The position numbers and the translations under genes were made by a program. The notes beneath the pieces are model-generated. The model did no database searches, was not told the origin of the DNA, and worked only from the letters and a program-made list of their open reading frames with translations. This document shows, one piece after another, positions 35,016 to 46,459 of a DNA stretch of 64,000 nt. This DNA comes from CAWDZK01 sp963726615. Its GTDB lineage: Bacteria > Actinomycetota > Actinomycetes > JACCUZ01. Each line of letters begins with the position of its first letter. Within the stretch, counting starts at the first letter, position 1. The stretch is from assembly GCA_963726615.1 (NCBI GenBank), contig CAVSCX010000010.1, positions 248,001-312,000 of the forward strand. The letters run 5' to 3'.

Positions 35016-35618
35016 CTAGGGGCGCGCGTACTCCAGGTCGATGGTGTCGCGGAACTCGCCGAAGCGCAGGGTCAGTCGCCAGCAGCCGGGCTGCGGCAGG
35101 TCGACGAACGACGGTCCGGGACCTGCCAGCTCGCGGTGTACGACGGTGCCGTCGGAACCGGCGCGGACGGCGTCGATGGTGAGCGGCGTGCCCGGCGAGT
35201 CGGGCCGCTCGACCCAGAGGATCTTGTTGTTGCGCCCCTGCGCCGACGGGGACTGCAGTGGGCCGAAGAGGATCGCCGCCATCCGGCCGTCCCGACTGAG
35301 CACGTGCGGCACGGCAGGCTCGGGGTCGCTGAAGCCGTCCCTGGCCCAGGTCGGCAGCACTCCCGTCCGCGGCGTGCCGTCGCACGACCCGGTGGCCGTG
35401 ACGACAGGCTGGTCCGAGCCGCCGCGTTGCATTGCCGCGACGGCAGCGCCCGTGGCGAGGGCTGCCACGGCCACCGCCGCGGTCACGGCGGCGTACCGGC
35501 GGCGTCGTCGGCGTCGGCGTCCTCGCTCCATGCCGCCACCGGCGAGCTCTCCCGGCGCCGGCGCGAGGCCCTCGACGCTCGCGCGCATCGCCGAGGCCAG
35601 CTGGTCCTCGAAGCGCAT
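35016..35618 (-). CDS. Single-pass membrane protein, probable anti-sigma or sensor partner
   Basis: A 200-residue protein. A short cytoplasmic N-terminus (RFEDQLASAMRASVEGLAPAPGELAGGG) is followed by a strongly basic run (R-rich), one helix near 42-60 and an extracytoplasmic domain ending in CWRLTLRFGEFRDTIDLEYARP. I chose ATG 35618 because GGAGG lies five bases upstream; ATG 35654, which overlaps the sigma-factor stop as ATGA, is the alternative and adds 12 residues. Adjacent to and downstream of an ECF-type sigma gene, it fits an anti-sigma role, but no zinc-binding anti-sigma motif (HxxxCxxC) is present. Confidence 0.65.
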   Translation of the reverse strand: MRFEDQLASAMRASVEGLAPAPGELAGGGMERGRRRRRRRRYAAVTAAVAVAALATGAAVAAMQRGGSDQPVVTATGSCDGTPRTGVLPTWARDGFSDPEPAVPHVLSRDGRMAAILFGPLQSPSAQGRNNKILWVERPDSPGTPLTIDAVRAGSDGTVVHRELAGPGPSFVDLPQPGCWRLTLRFGEFRDTIDLEYARP

Positions 35619-35650
35619 GTGTCCTCCAGCGGGTGGGTGCGGTGCGTCGG

Positions 35651-36154
35651 TCATCGGGCGAGCAGCTCGGCCAGGTCGTCGCCGAGGTCGGACCGCAACC
35701 GGGTGAGGGCCCGGCTGCAGCGGGTGCGGACGGCCGCAGGGCTCAGACCGACCAGGGCCCCGGTCGCCGGGGCGTCGAGATCGTCCCAGTAGCGCAGCAC
35801 CACGACGGCGCGGTCCAGCCGGTCGAGCCGGCCCAGCGCGGCACGTAATGCGACCCGCAGCGGGATGTCCTCGTCGGTCACGGCCCTCTCGTCGAGCCCC
35901 GCCCGGTCGGAGGGACGCTCGCCGCTGCTGCGCCGGCGGCGGTGGCTGAGGAAGACGTTGACGAGAACCGTGTGGGCGTACGCCGCGGGCTGCTCCGCTG
36001 TGACGACCTTGGACCACCGGGCATAGATGCGCCCGAGCGCCTCCTGGGTGAGGTCCTCGGCCAGGTGCCAGTCCCCGGTCAGCAGCCAGGCGGTGCGGAA
36101 GAGCGCCGGCCCGCGCGCGATGGCGAACTCCACGTACCCCGCCTCGACGTCCAC
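35651..36154 (-). CDS. SigE-family (ECF) RNA polymerase sigma factor
   Basis: A 167-residue group 4 sigma factor of the actinobacterial SigE-like class. Region 2 has ARGPALFRTAWLLTGDWHLAEDLTQEAL near residues 12-40, and region 4 has LRYWDDLDAPATGALVGLSPAAVRTRCSRALTRL near 120-155. These residues recognise -10 and -35 elements. GTG 36154 is chosen because GGAGGAGG lies just upstream, although the frame is open to 36178. The stop overlaps one possible start of the membrane partner gene. Confidence 0.88.
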   Translation of the reverse strand: MDVEAGYVEFAIARGPALFRTAWLLTGDWHLAEDLTQEALGRIYARWSKVVTAEQPAAYAHTVLVNVFLSHRRRRSSGERPSDRAGLDERAVTDEDIPLRVALRAALGRLDRLDRAVVVLRYWDDLDAPATGALVGLSPAAVRTRCSRALTRLRSDLGDDLAELLAR

Positions 36155-36263
36155 CGTCCTCCTCCGTCGGCCCCGCACCTACCTTGTCTGACGCGGTGGA
36201 CCCCGCGTGGTGTGACAGGCGACCCGACCTCGACCGGGGGAGCAGCCCGGCTGTCGGCGGTGC

Positions 36264-37499
36264 ATGACACCATCGGCGGCCGTGGCGAGGACGGTGCAGC
36301 GGCTGTCGGCGGCTCAGGCCCGGCGGGTCGCCGTCGCGGCGCAGGGTCTGGCCGCCCCACGACCGGTCACACCGACTATGCGGCAGCTCACCGCGACGGT
36401 CGACCGGATCGGCCTGCTGCAGATCGACAGCGTCAACGTCCTCACTCGGGCCCACTACCTCCCGCTGTTCTCGCGGCTCGGGCCGTACGACCGGTCCCTG
36501 CTCGACCGGGCGACAAGCCGGGCGCCGCGCCGGCTGGTCGAGTACTGGGCGCACGAGGCCAGCCTGATCCCGCCCACGACGCAACGGCTGCTGCGCTGGC
36601 GGATGCGGCGCAGCGAGGAGGCCTGGGGCGGCATGCGGTCGATCGCCGCGCAGCGGCCCGACCTCGTGCAGGCGGTCCGCGACGAGCTCAAGGGCCGGGC
36701 CGTGCCCATGACGGCCGCCCAGGTCGAGAAGGCGCTGGAGCACGACGCGCCCCGCTCGAAGGTCGACTGGGGCTGGAACTGGTCCGAGGTGAAGCGGGCG
36801 CTGGAGTTCCTCTTCTACGCCGGCGAGATCAGCTCGGCGGGCCGCACCACGTCGTTCGAGCGGCGCTACGCCGTGCCCGAGCGGGTGCTGCCCCGCGACG
36901 TCGTGGAGGCGCCGGACCCCACCGACGATGAGTCGTTCGTCGAGCTGACCCGGATCGCGGCGCGCGCTCACGGCATCGCGTCCGAGCCCTGCCTGCGCGA
37001 CTACTTCCGGCTGCGGCACACCGACTCACGCGCGGCCGTCGCTTCGCTGGTCGACGCCGGCGAGCTGCTGCCGGTCGCGGTGGAGGGCTGGGGGCGTCCC
37101 GGCTACCTGCACCGTGACGCCCGCCTCCCTCGACGGGTCGACGCCCGAGCGCTGCTGGTGCCGTTCGACCCACTTGTCTGGTTCCGCTGGCGAGCCGAGA
37201 AGCTGTTCGACTTCCACTACCGGATCGAGATCTACACGCCCGCCGAGAAGCGGGTCTTCGGCTACTACGTGCTGCCGTTCCTGCTCGGCGACCGGCTGGT
37301 CGCGCGGGTCGACCTCAAGGCCGAGCGCCAGTCCGGAGTGCTGCTGGTGCGGTCGGCGTACGCCGAGGCGCACGCGCCGCTGGAGACGGCGTCGGAGCTG
37401 GCCGTCGAGCTGCGCGAGATGGCGCGCTGGCTCGGCCTCGACGACGTCCGGGTCGAGGGCCGCGGCGACCTCGCAGGTGCCCTACGGGCGGCGACCTGA
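36264..37499 (+). CDS. YcaQ/AlkZ-type winged-helix DNA glycosylase
   Basis: A 411-residue protein of the HTH_42 (YcaQ) family, whose studied members unhook interstrand crosslinks or alkylated bases. The catalytic QxD motif is visible in IGLLQIDSVNVLTRAHYLPL near residue 50. Other family segments are EYWAHEASLIPP, LVPFDPLVWFR and a C-terminal YYVLPFLLGDRLVARVDLKAER. The QxD form places it with broad-range YcaQ rather than QxQ AlkZ proteins. It starts at ATG 36264 (GTG 36282 possible). The last 18 bases overlap the convergent methyltransferase gene. Confidence 0.85.
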   Translation: MTPSAAVARTVQRLSAAQARRVAVAAQGLAAPRPVTPTMRQLTATVDRIGLLQIDSVNVLTRAHYLPLFSRLGPYDRSLLDRATSRAPRRLVEYWAHEASLIPPTTQRLLRWRMRRSEEAWGGMRSIAAQRPDLVQAVRDELKGRAVPMTAAQVEKALEHDAPRSKVDWGWNWSEVKRALEFLFYAGEISSAGRTTSFERRYAVPERVLPRDVVEAPDPTDDESFVELTRIAARAHGIASEPCLRDYFRLRHTDSRAAVASLVDAGELLPVAVEGWGRPGYLHRDARLPRRVDARALLVPFDPLVWFRWRAEKLFDFHYRIEIYTPAEKRVFGYYVLPFLLGDRLVARVDLKAERQSGVLLVRSAYAEAHAPLETASELAVELREMARWLGLDDVRVEGRGDLAGALRAAT

Positions 37500-38345
37500 C
37501 GCCAGCAGGCTCAGACCGGGGAAGGTCACCCCATCAGCCGTCACGTACGGCGCGGCCTCGGCGTCGAGCCGTGCGCGCACCGCCGTGCGGTCCGAGTCGG
37601 TCATCGCCGCGATCAGCCGGACGAGCGGACCGGCCAGTGCCGACGTGCGCGCCCACCACTCGGCCGTCGACGCCACCTGCATCGGCACCGGCACCTCCTC
37701 GATACGTACGTCGGTGAGCCCCGCTGCGGTGACAAGCTGGTGCAACCGGTGCGAGTCCGACAGGGCGAACGGTCCGACCGAGCCGGGGCCAGGAGCAGGG
37801 GCGCCGGCGTGTTGTCGCACTGCCTCGAAGGGGAGGCGCATCCATGGGTTCTCGGCCGGCGGTCCCCAGACGGCGAAGGCTGCCCGCCCGCCCGGGCGCA
37901 GCACCCGCAGGACCTCGCGAAGAGCGCGGGCCGGGTCGGTCGCGAACATCAGTCCCTCGCGGCACAGCACAGCGTCGAACGACGCGTCAGGCTCCGCGAC
38001 GGTCTCGAGGGCCAGCACCCGGGTGCGGATGTTCGCGGCCCCGCGCGTCGCGGCGCGACGCGCGGCGGCCTCCGTCATCTCCGGCACCGCGTCGGAGAGC
38101 ACGACCTCGCCGCTCGGTCCCACCCGCTCGGCGGCCGCCAGCCCGGCGCCACCGGTGCCACAGGCGAGCTCCAGCACGCGGTCGCCGGCCGAGAGGGCCA
38201 GCGCATCCAGCATCGCGGTCGTCAGGCCCGATGCTCGCGCTTCCAGGTAGTCGGCGTGCTCCTCCCAGGCCCCGGCGACGTGCCCCCACATGGCGCGGAG
38301 TCCTTGCTGCCGGTCGGCGTCCGAGCCGACCTCACGAGTCGTCAT
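37482..38345 (-). CDS. Class I SAM-dependent methyltransferase
   Basis: A 287-residue Methyltransf_11/UbiE-like enzyme. Motif I is RVLELACGTGGAGLAAAERVG near residue 57, the acidic end of strand 2 is VVLSDAVPEMTEAA, and motif IV is FDAVLCREGLMFATDPARAL near 125, followed by LRPGGRAAFAVWGPP. The substrate is unknown. It is divergent from a TetR regulator 62 bases away, so it is probably the regulated target. The 3' end runs 18 bases into the YcaQ gene on the other strand. Confidence 0.85.
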   Translation of the reverse strand: MTTREVGSDADRQQGLRAMWGHVAGAWEEHADYLEARASGLTTAMLDALALSAGDRVLELACGTGGAGLAAAERVGPSGEVVLSDAVPEMTEAAARRAATRGAANIRTRVLALETVAEPDASFDAVLCREGLMFATDPARALREVLRVLRPGGRAAFAVWGPPAENPWMRLPFEAVRQHAGAPAPGPGSVGPFALSDSHRLHQLVTAAGLTDVRIEEVPVPMQVASTAEWWARTSALAGPLVRLIAAMTDSDRTAVRARLDAEAAPYVTADGVTFPGLSLLASGRRP

Positions 38346-38372
38346 GGCACTCCCTTCCCGATTCCACTACAG

Positions 38373-38380
38373 CACCGGTG
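38373..38380. promoter_or_regulatory. Candidate TetR operator core
   Basis: CACCGGTG is an 8-base palindrome centred in the 62-base divergent region between the methyltransferase and the TetR gene. Flanking bases are only partly symmetric, so the full operator is unclear. Confidence 0.3.
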
Positions 38381-38407
38381 TATTCGATTCACTGATAAGG
38401 TAGCCAT

Positions 38408-39061
38408 ATGTCGAGCTCTGTCAAGCCCTCCCGCGGGTACCACTCGCCGCACCGTCAGGAGCAGGCGGCGGCGACCAGACGCCGGATCCTCGATGCGGCC
38501 CACCTGCTGTTCCGGGAGCAGGGCTACCCGGCGACCACGATGAGCGAGATCGCCGCAGCCGCCGGGGTCTCGGGCAAGACGGTGTACCTCGCCTTCGAGA
38601 CCAAGAGCCGGCTGCTGCGCGCACTGTGGGACCTGCTGCTCAAGGGCGACCAGGACGACGCGGGGGTTGCCGAGCGCCCGTGGTACCGCGCCGTTCTCGA
38701 GGAGTCGGACGCCTCGCGTCAGCTGACCATGCTGGCCGAGGCGTCGTGCGCGGTGAAGAGGCGGATCGGCGGCATCTTCCGGGTGATCCGGACTGCCGCA
38801 CCCACTGATCCCGACAGCGGCGAGCTCTGGCGCCTGATCCAGTCCGACTTCCACGCCAACCAGCGGGGTGTCGTCGAGAGCCTGTCCCGCAAGGGCGCCC
38901 TACGGAGCGAGATCGACGTCGACCGCGCCACCGACATCCTCTGGATGCTCAACCACCCGGACACCTGGCTGCTGCTCGTCGAGGACCGCGGCTGGAGTCC
39001 TTCGGAGTTCGAGTCGTGGTTCGTCGACACCTCGCGCCACCAGCTCCTCCGCGAGCCCTGA
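38408..39061 (+). CDS. TetR-family transcriptional regulator
   Basis: A 217-residue regulator. The N-terminal HTH is RRRILDAAHLLFREQGYPATTMSEIAAAAGVSGKTVYLAFETKSRLL in overlapping parts (residues ~25-70), the standard TetR fold. The C-terminal ligand domain ends with WMLNHPDTWLLLVEDRGWSPSEFESWF. Divergent arrangement with a methyltransferase suggests it represses that gene and itself. GATAAGGT at 38394 may be its -10. The ligand is unknown. Confidence 0.9.
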   Translation: MSSSVKPSRGYHSPHRQEQAAATRRRILDAAHLLFREQGYPATTMSEIAAAAGVSGKTVYLAFETKSRLLRALWDLLLKGDQDDAGVAERPWYRAVLEESDASRQLTMLAEASCAVKRRIGGIFRVIRTAAPTDPDSGELWRLIQSDFHANQRGVVESLSRKGALRSEIDVDRATDILWMLNHPDTWLLLVEDRGWSPSEFESWFVDTSRHQLLREP

Positions 39062-39071
39062 CCCCGGCCGG

Positions 39072-40025
39072 TCACGAGGTCCCACGGAACGCCTCGACCG
39101 TCGATAGCCAGTGCTCGGCGAAGGCCGGGCCATCGACGTCGACCACGACGTCGACGTCGAACCCGTCCGCGTCGTCGGGCCCGGCCGGCTCGAGACGCGC
39201 GTGTCGGTCGCCCGGGACGGTCCGCAGCCGCCGCCGTTGCAGCGTGACGCCCTCCCAGCCGACCGCGACCGCCGCGGCGAGCGGGTCGTGGTGGAAGTTC
39301 GCCAGGTCGTCGGGCAGCGCCGGGTGCGCGAGCGCCAACGCCGCCTTGCCCTCGTCGTCCCGGTAGGCCTCCGCCTGCCCGGCCATCAGGGCGCCGAGCG
39401 GTCCGGCGGCCCGCAGCCGCGGGAGGTCGGCGGTCCGCAGGTGCGCCTGCGCGGTCCCCGCGAGCGGTACGACGGTGAGCCGGCCGGCGGCCCGGCGGAC
39501 CTCGGTCGCGGCGACGGCGTCGCAGACCACGTTCCAGTCGTCGGCCGCGAACCACGCCGGCAACCCGTCGCCCGGCGGCGCGACCCAGCCGCCCATGAGC
39601 ACCACGTGCGCGGCGCCGAGCAGTCCCGGCCTGGCCCGCTCGGCGAGGGCCAGCGTCGTCGCCGGCCCGATGCCGAGCAGCACCGCGCCGGCGGCGACCG
39701 AGGTTGCGATCAGGTCGACCGCGTCGTCGACCGGCCCGGGAGCCGCAGCGACCGGCTCCGGCCAGTACCGCCGGTCCGACGGCGGCGACCCACCGCACGG
39801 CCGCGCGGTCGTGAGCGACCGCTCCGCGCCGGCTGCGACGGGCGCCCCCGACCGGTCGGCGATCAGCAGGACCTCGCCCACGTGGCCGGCCCGCACCCCG
39901 CCCGGGTCGTCGACGGTGGTGACGCCGACGACCTCGACGTCCGGCCGGGCGAGCAGGTACGCCAGCGCGCAGACATCGTCCGGGTCGCCGCCCAGGTCGG
40001 TGTCGACGTGGACCAGGACGGTCAC
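39072..40025 (-). CDS. Inosine-uridine-preferring nucleoside hydrolase-family protein
   Basis: Hydrolyses the N-glycosidic bond of nucleosides. The 317-residue protein has the calcium/ribose site HVDTDLGGDPDDVCAL at residues 6-21 (family DxDxGxDD), HVVLMGGW near 170 and ANFHHDPLAAAVAV near 240 with the catalytic-region His and Asp. GTG 40025 starts ten bases after the stop of the upstream GNAT gene, so it ends the GNAT operon. Which base is released cannot be told. Confidence 0.85.
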   Translation of the reverse strand: MTVLVHVDTDLGGDPDDVCALAYLLARPDVEVVGVTTVDDPGGVRAGHVGEVLLIADRSGAPVAAGAERSLTTARPCGGSPPSDRRYWPEPVAAAPGPVDDAVDLIATSVAAGAVLLGIGPATTLALAERARPGLLGAAHVVLMGGWVAPPGDGLPAWFAADDWNVVCDAVAATEVRRAAGRLTVVPLAGTAQAHLRTADLPRLRAAGPLGALMAGQAEAYRDDEGKAALALAHPALPDDLANFHHDPLAAAVAVGWEGVTLQRRRLRTVPGDRHARLEPAGPDDADGFDVDVVVDVDGPAFAEHWLSTVEAFRGTS

Positions 40026-40035
40026 GACCGGCTGC

Positions 40036-40587
40036 TCACGGCTCGGGGTCGGTGGCGAGCCGGCCGTGCACGTGCTCGTCGTGCCGGCTGCCGTCGTCTG
40101 CGCGGTAGCCACCGCGCCGGGTCCCCTCGACGGCGTAGCCGACCCTGACGGCGACCCGGCACGACACGTCGTTGCCGTCGGAGTGCAGCAGCTCGATCCG
40201 CTCGATCGCCAGCGCACCGAACGCCCACCGCGTCACCGCCCCGAGTGCTGTGGTCGCCAGGCCCTGCCCCCGCGCCCACGGGGCGGTGCGGTAGCCGACG
40301 GCCGCCTCGTGGCGCTCGGTGTCGATCCGGTGCAACGAGATGTTGCCCGAGAGCCGGCCGGTCAGGGAGTCCAGCACCGAGAACGTCGCGTGCGCCCCGT
40401 CCGACCAGTCGGCGCCGCGCTCGCACCAGGCGCGGGCGGTGGCGAGGTCGACGACCGCGGGTGCCTCGTTGAAGCGCAGTGTCAGCGGGTCGTGCAGCAT
40501 CGCCAGCGCGTCCGCCGCCTCCGACGGCGACGGCGGTCGCAGCTGCCACGCCCCGGCGGCGATCTCGACGGGCGTGATCCCGGTCAC
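40036..40587 (-). CDS. GNAT N-acetyltransferase, RimJ/RimL type
   Basis: A 183-residue acetyltransferase using acetyl-CoA. The pyrophosphate-binding loop is YRTAPWARGQGLATTALGAV near residue 97, followed by ERIELLHSDGNDVSCRVAVRVGY, the usual RimL ending. The GTG start overlaps the upstream gene's stop (GTGA). It is the third of three consecutive GNAT genes on this strand and the only intact one, which makes the family and frame secure. Confidence 0.85.
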   Translation of the reverse strand: MTGITPVEIAAGAWQLRPPSPSEAADALAMLHDPLTLRFNEAPAVVDLATARAWCERGADWSDGAHATFSVLDSLTGRLSGNISLHRIDTERHEAAVGYRTAPWARGQGLATTALGAVTRWAFGALAIERIELLHSDGNDVSCRVAVRVGYAVEGTRRGGYRADDGSRHDEHVHGRLATDPEP

Positions 40588-41696
40588 CGACTCACCCGCA
40601 CGTGCTCGTGCTCGTCGACGAAGCCCTCGGCCAGCAGGACCGACTCCCGCTGCACGGACTCCAGCGGGAAGCCGGCCTTCTCCGCCACGCGGCAGGACGC
40701 GGTGTTCCCCAGTGCGTGCTGCAGTCGCACCCGATGCAGCCCGAGCACCTCGAAGGCGTACGTCGTGGCGAGCCGCAACGCCCGCGGCGCGATGCCACGG
40801 CCGCGCAGCTCGGGCAGCACCCAGTAGGCCACGCTCGCGAACCAGTCGGTCGTGTTGATGCCGCGAACCCCGAGCGAACCGGCGAGCACGCCGTCCTCCT
40901 CGACGGCCCAGGCGACTGCCTGCCCGTCCCGCGCCCGACGCCGGAACCGGGCCAGCATCCGCAGCGCGTCGGCCTCGTCCCCGGCGGGTGCCCGGCGGCC
41001 CAGCGGGCCGCCTCCGGGTCGGTCATGCCGCGCAGGTACGTCCGCGCCTCCTCGTCGCGCCAGGGCCGGAGCCGCACACCCGTCGGCGGCGAGCACCGGC
41101 ACGACGAGCGGGACCGGTCCCGGCTCGGCCGGACCGGGCGGGTCGGTGGCCAGGCGGGCGTGCCGGTGCTGTCGTGCGCCGTGCCGTCGCCGTAGCCGAG
41201 CGCGGACCGCTCGATGCCCTCGAGCAGGAAGCCCGCGCGGACGGCCACCGCGCACGAGGACGGGGTTACCGAGGTCGTGCAGCAGCTCGATGCGGTGCAG
41301 GCCGAGCTCCTCGAACGCCCAGCGGGTGGCGGCGGTCGACGGCGGCCACCGCGACGCCGCGCTGGCGGTGCGCCGGGTGCACGCCGTAGCCGATCTCGGC
41401 CGATGGCCGGACCGTCGCGGAACCCGTGCAGGCCGGTGCGGCCGATCAGTGCCCGCGTCGCTGGATCGCGCACGGCCCAGTCGACCCGGTCCGGGCTGCT
41501 GCGTCCGGCTAGCCAGCGCCGCGCGTCGTCGAGGGAGTGCAGCCCGGCGCAGCGAGCCGCGACCAGCGCCGGGTGTCCGGGTCGTCGGCGATCTCGAGGA
41601 TCGCGGGCAGGTCGGCGCTCCTCCCACGGCCGTGAGCAGCACCCCGCCGCCGAGCACGTCAGGGGAGCCGCGATCGGGACCGCGACCGGGGCTCAC
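40584..41696 (-). pseudogene. Tandem double-GNAT gene broken by about eight frameshifts
   Basis: Reading the three minus frames alternately rebuilds a normal two-domain GNAT protein. In order: LRPWEERDLPAILEIADDPD, then LHSLDDARRWLAGR and WAVRDPATRALIGRTGLHGF, then EIGYGVHPAHRQRGVAVAA, then TRWAFEELGLHRIELLHDLG, then SSCAVAVRAGFLLEG, then HARLATDPPGPAEP, then VRLRPWRDEEARTYLRG. After that comes an intact C-terminal half (DEADALRMLARF to the end). Frame changes fall near 41632, 41613, 41545, 41400, 41330, 41264, 41162, 41080 and 40985; most are single extra bases. The start GTG 41696 and stop still overlap the neighbouring genes correctly. Either a cluster of sequence errors or very recent inactivation. 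Confidence 0.75.
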
Positions 41697-42252
41697 CGCA
41701 GCTCTCCGGGAAGGAGCCCCGCCACCCAGCCGTCCAGCCTCTCGCCGCGGTGCAGCAAACCCTTGCGGGCGGTGCCCTCGTGCTGGAACCCGAGCTTCTC
41801 GGCGACTCTCCGCGGACGCCTCGTTGCCCAGCCAGCGCGCACCACTCGACGCGCTCCAGGCGCAGCACGTCGAAGCCGAACCGCAGGACCAGCCGGGCCG
41901 CGTCGGTCATCACCCCTCGGCCCCTGGCCCACGGCGCGGCCCAGAACCCGATCTCGCGCATCGAGGCGTCCCTGGCGTGCAGGCCGACCATGCCCAGGAG
42001 CCGGCCGCCGGCAGCGTCGGTGATGGCCCAGGTCATCTCGCCGTCGTCGGCCTGCCAGCGCTCCGGGCGCTGCTCGACGAAGGTGCGGGCGTGCTCCTCG
42101 GTGTACGGGACGGGGACGGGTACGAACCGGGCGGTGAGCTCGTCCTGGCAGGCCTCGGTGATCGCGGGGATGTCGCCCGCCTCCGGCAGCCGCAGCAGCA
42201 GACGGCCGTCGGTCAGTGTCACGGGTCCGGGATAGGTCACCGGGCCATCCAA
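41693..42252 (-). pseudogene. GNAT acetyltransferase gene with two nearby frameshifts
   Basis: From GTG 42252 (MDGPVTYPGPVTLTDGRLLLRL) the protein reads as a RimJ/RimL-type GNAT, with the acetyl-CoA loop GFWAAPWARGRGVMTDAARL near residue 105. It then loses frame around 41838 and again near 41817. In the shifted frame it resumes as RRVAEKLGFQHEGTARKGLL and ends DGWVAGLLPGELR at 41693, overlapping the next gene by GTGA. Two extra G bases within about 25 bases account for both shifts. If corrected the gene would be ~185 codons. First gene of the GNAT-nucleoside hydrolase operon. Confidence 0.7.
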
Positions 42253-42379
42253 CCGGGCACCCGGGCGGCGGTCGAGCCGTTACCAGGGGTCACAGGCCGC
42301 TGCGCCTACGATGGCTGGGCAGTAGGCGCACCGACGCGCCTGGCCGTCCGGCCGACCGCACCGCTCGAGGAGTCTCCGC

Positions 42380-45145
<2,766 letters not shown>

Positions 45146-45148
45146 CCG

Positions 45149-45712
45149 TCAGCAGATCGGCCGGCCGCCGCCGGCTCGGTAGAGGTCGCGCAGCACGCCG
45201 ACCTCGCCGCCGTGGTGCATGACCTCGCGGTTCACGTGCGCGACCAGCGCCGCCATCGGGTCGGCCGCGAACGGGCCGCCGAGCGGCCCGAGGGGGGCGG
45301 CCATCCCCTCGGGGCCGAGATCGATCAGGCCGTCGTACCAGCGGCGGTAGGTCTCCTCGAGCAGGGTGAGTGCCGTCGCGGCGCTGCCGGGGACCTCGGC
45401 CAGCTGGTGGCGCGGGTCGAACATCGGTGCATCGTGGGGCAGTGCCTCGTCCAGGAAGGTGCTGACCCGGCTGTGGATGCCGGCGGCGATGTGCACCAGC
45501 CGCCAGGCGATCGTGGTGACCGGCGGTGGGTCGACCTGCTCGGAGTCGCCGTCCTGGCACCAGCGGCCGTCGGGGCCGGGTCGGACCGTCCAGCAGCCTG
45601 GCACCGGCTCCCAGCGGTACTCCGCGTCGGTGAGCCCGTCCAGGCGCGGACGCAGGTGCACGGTCCAGTAGAACTCGATCTGGTCGAGCAGCAGCGCGCC
45701 GGTGTCGGTCAT
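45149..45712 (-). CDS. DinB-fold protein (DinB_2 type)
   Basis: A 187-residue four-helix-bundle protein of the DinB superfamily, which includes mycothiol- and bacillithiol-dependent enzymes. The metal-binding histidines of the family are suggested by WRLVHIAAGIHSRV near residue 72 and EVMHHGGEVGVLRDLYR near 162. ATG 45712 is chosen; the frame continues upstream through an operator-like dyad and is non-coding there. It converges on secA with three bases between stops. Its own promoter region carries the 28-base dyad at 45782-45809, so tight regulation is likely. Confidence 0.8.
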   Translation of the reverse strand: MTDTGALLLDQIEFYWTVHLRPRLDGLTDAEYRWEPVPGCWTVRPGPDGRWCQDGDSEQVDPPPVTTIAWRLVHIAAGIHSRVSTFLDEALPHDAPMFDPRHQLAEVPGSAATALTLLEETYRRWYDGLIDLGPEGMAAPLGPLGGPFAADPMAALVAHVNREVMHHGGEVGVLRDLYRAGGGRPIC

Positions 45713-45781
45713 GGCGGCACCCTGCCCGCGGGCACCGACAGGGACACCTGGCGACGCACCTCGCTTTGACTGGCGGGAGGC

Positions 45782-45809
45782 GGCAATGCTGTACCGGTAC
45801 AAAATTGCC
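45782..45809. promoter_or_regulatory. 28-base dyad operator upstream of the DinB gene
   Basis: Arms GGCAAT-N2-TGTACC (45782-45795) and GGTACA-N2-ATTGCC (45796-45809) are exact inverted copies apart from the two-base steps. The centre is the perfect palindrome TGTACCGGTACA. It begins 70 bases upstream of the DinB start and lies just past the end of the Rv3235-family gene. On the minus strand TTGGCA overlapping its far arm could be a -35. Size and symmetry fit a TetR- or GntR-type dimer pair. Confidence 0.6.
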
Positions 45810-45837
45810 AAGTTCCGCCAGAGTGGGGGCTGACAGC

Positions 45838-46413
45838 TCAGCCGAGCTCGAGGGCGGTGCACTGCCAGCGGCCGTCGAGGCCCTCCAGCCGCAGCGCGAC
45901 CACGGTGGAACGGGCACCCCGGCGGACCAGGGCACAGATCTCGGCCACACCGTCGGCGGGCTCGCTCACGTGCACCGACCGGACGACGCCGCGAGACGCG
46001 TCTGAGCGCGCCACGCCGGGACCGGCGATGAGCCCGGCCACCTCGTCGTAGACACCGGTCGACGTCCAGCGCACGAGCTGGGGGAGGGGACGGTCGCCGG
46101 CGAGGACCTCCACCAGGGCCTGGGCGAAGCGGCCGGCCCAGCCGCGCGCCTCGGGCAGGTCGGCGGTCGCCGTGGGCTGCGGACCGAAGTCGACGGAGTC
46201 GGCGTCTTCTTCGGCATCAGGGCGCGCCGGCACCAGGTGCAGCTCCGGCGGGGCAGCCGGAGCGCTGGGCAGGCCGCTGGGCAGGACGAACGCCAGGGCG
46301 AGGGTGCCCTGCACCGCCGGGCCGCACGCGCCGAGGACGCGGCCGGTCCGCTCGTCGTCGAACGGTGGCTCGCAGGCCGGCACGGGCAGGCGGCGGAGGG
46401 TCGTGACGCTCAT
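45838..46413 (-). CDS. Rv3235-family protein
   Basis: A 191-residue protein whose C-terminal half (WAGRFAQALVEVLAGDRPLPQLVRWTS, VYDEVAGLI, RSVHVSEPADGVAEICALVRRG, ALRLEGLDGRWQCTALELG) matches the small actinobacterial Rv3235 family, near SecA in many genomes and of unknown function. The N-terminal half is Pro/Ala-rich and probably disordered. GAGGAG lies seven bases before ATG 46413. It follows the LysM gene on the same strand by 46 bases and probably shares its promoter. Confidence 0.8.
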   Translation of the reverse strand: MSVTTLRRLPVPACEPPFDDERTGRVLGACGPAVQGTLALAFVLPSGLPSAPAAPPELHLVPARPDAEEDADSVDFGPQPTATADLPEARGWAGRFAQALVEVLAGDRPLPQLVRWTSTGVYDEVAGLIAGPGVARSDASRGVVRSVHVSEPADGVAEICALVRRGARSTVVALRLEGLDGRWQCTALELG

Positions 46414-46459
46414 CGTGGGCTCCTCGGGGGTGGCGGGTGCTGCTGGAGGTTCGGGAAGC

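Noticed and set aside
38373..38390. Extended TetR operator around CACCGGTG
   Set aside because: Symmetry does not continue beyond the inner eight bases, so only the core is listed, with low confidence.
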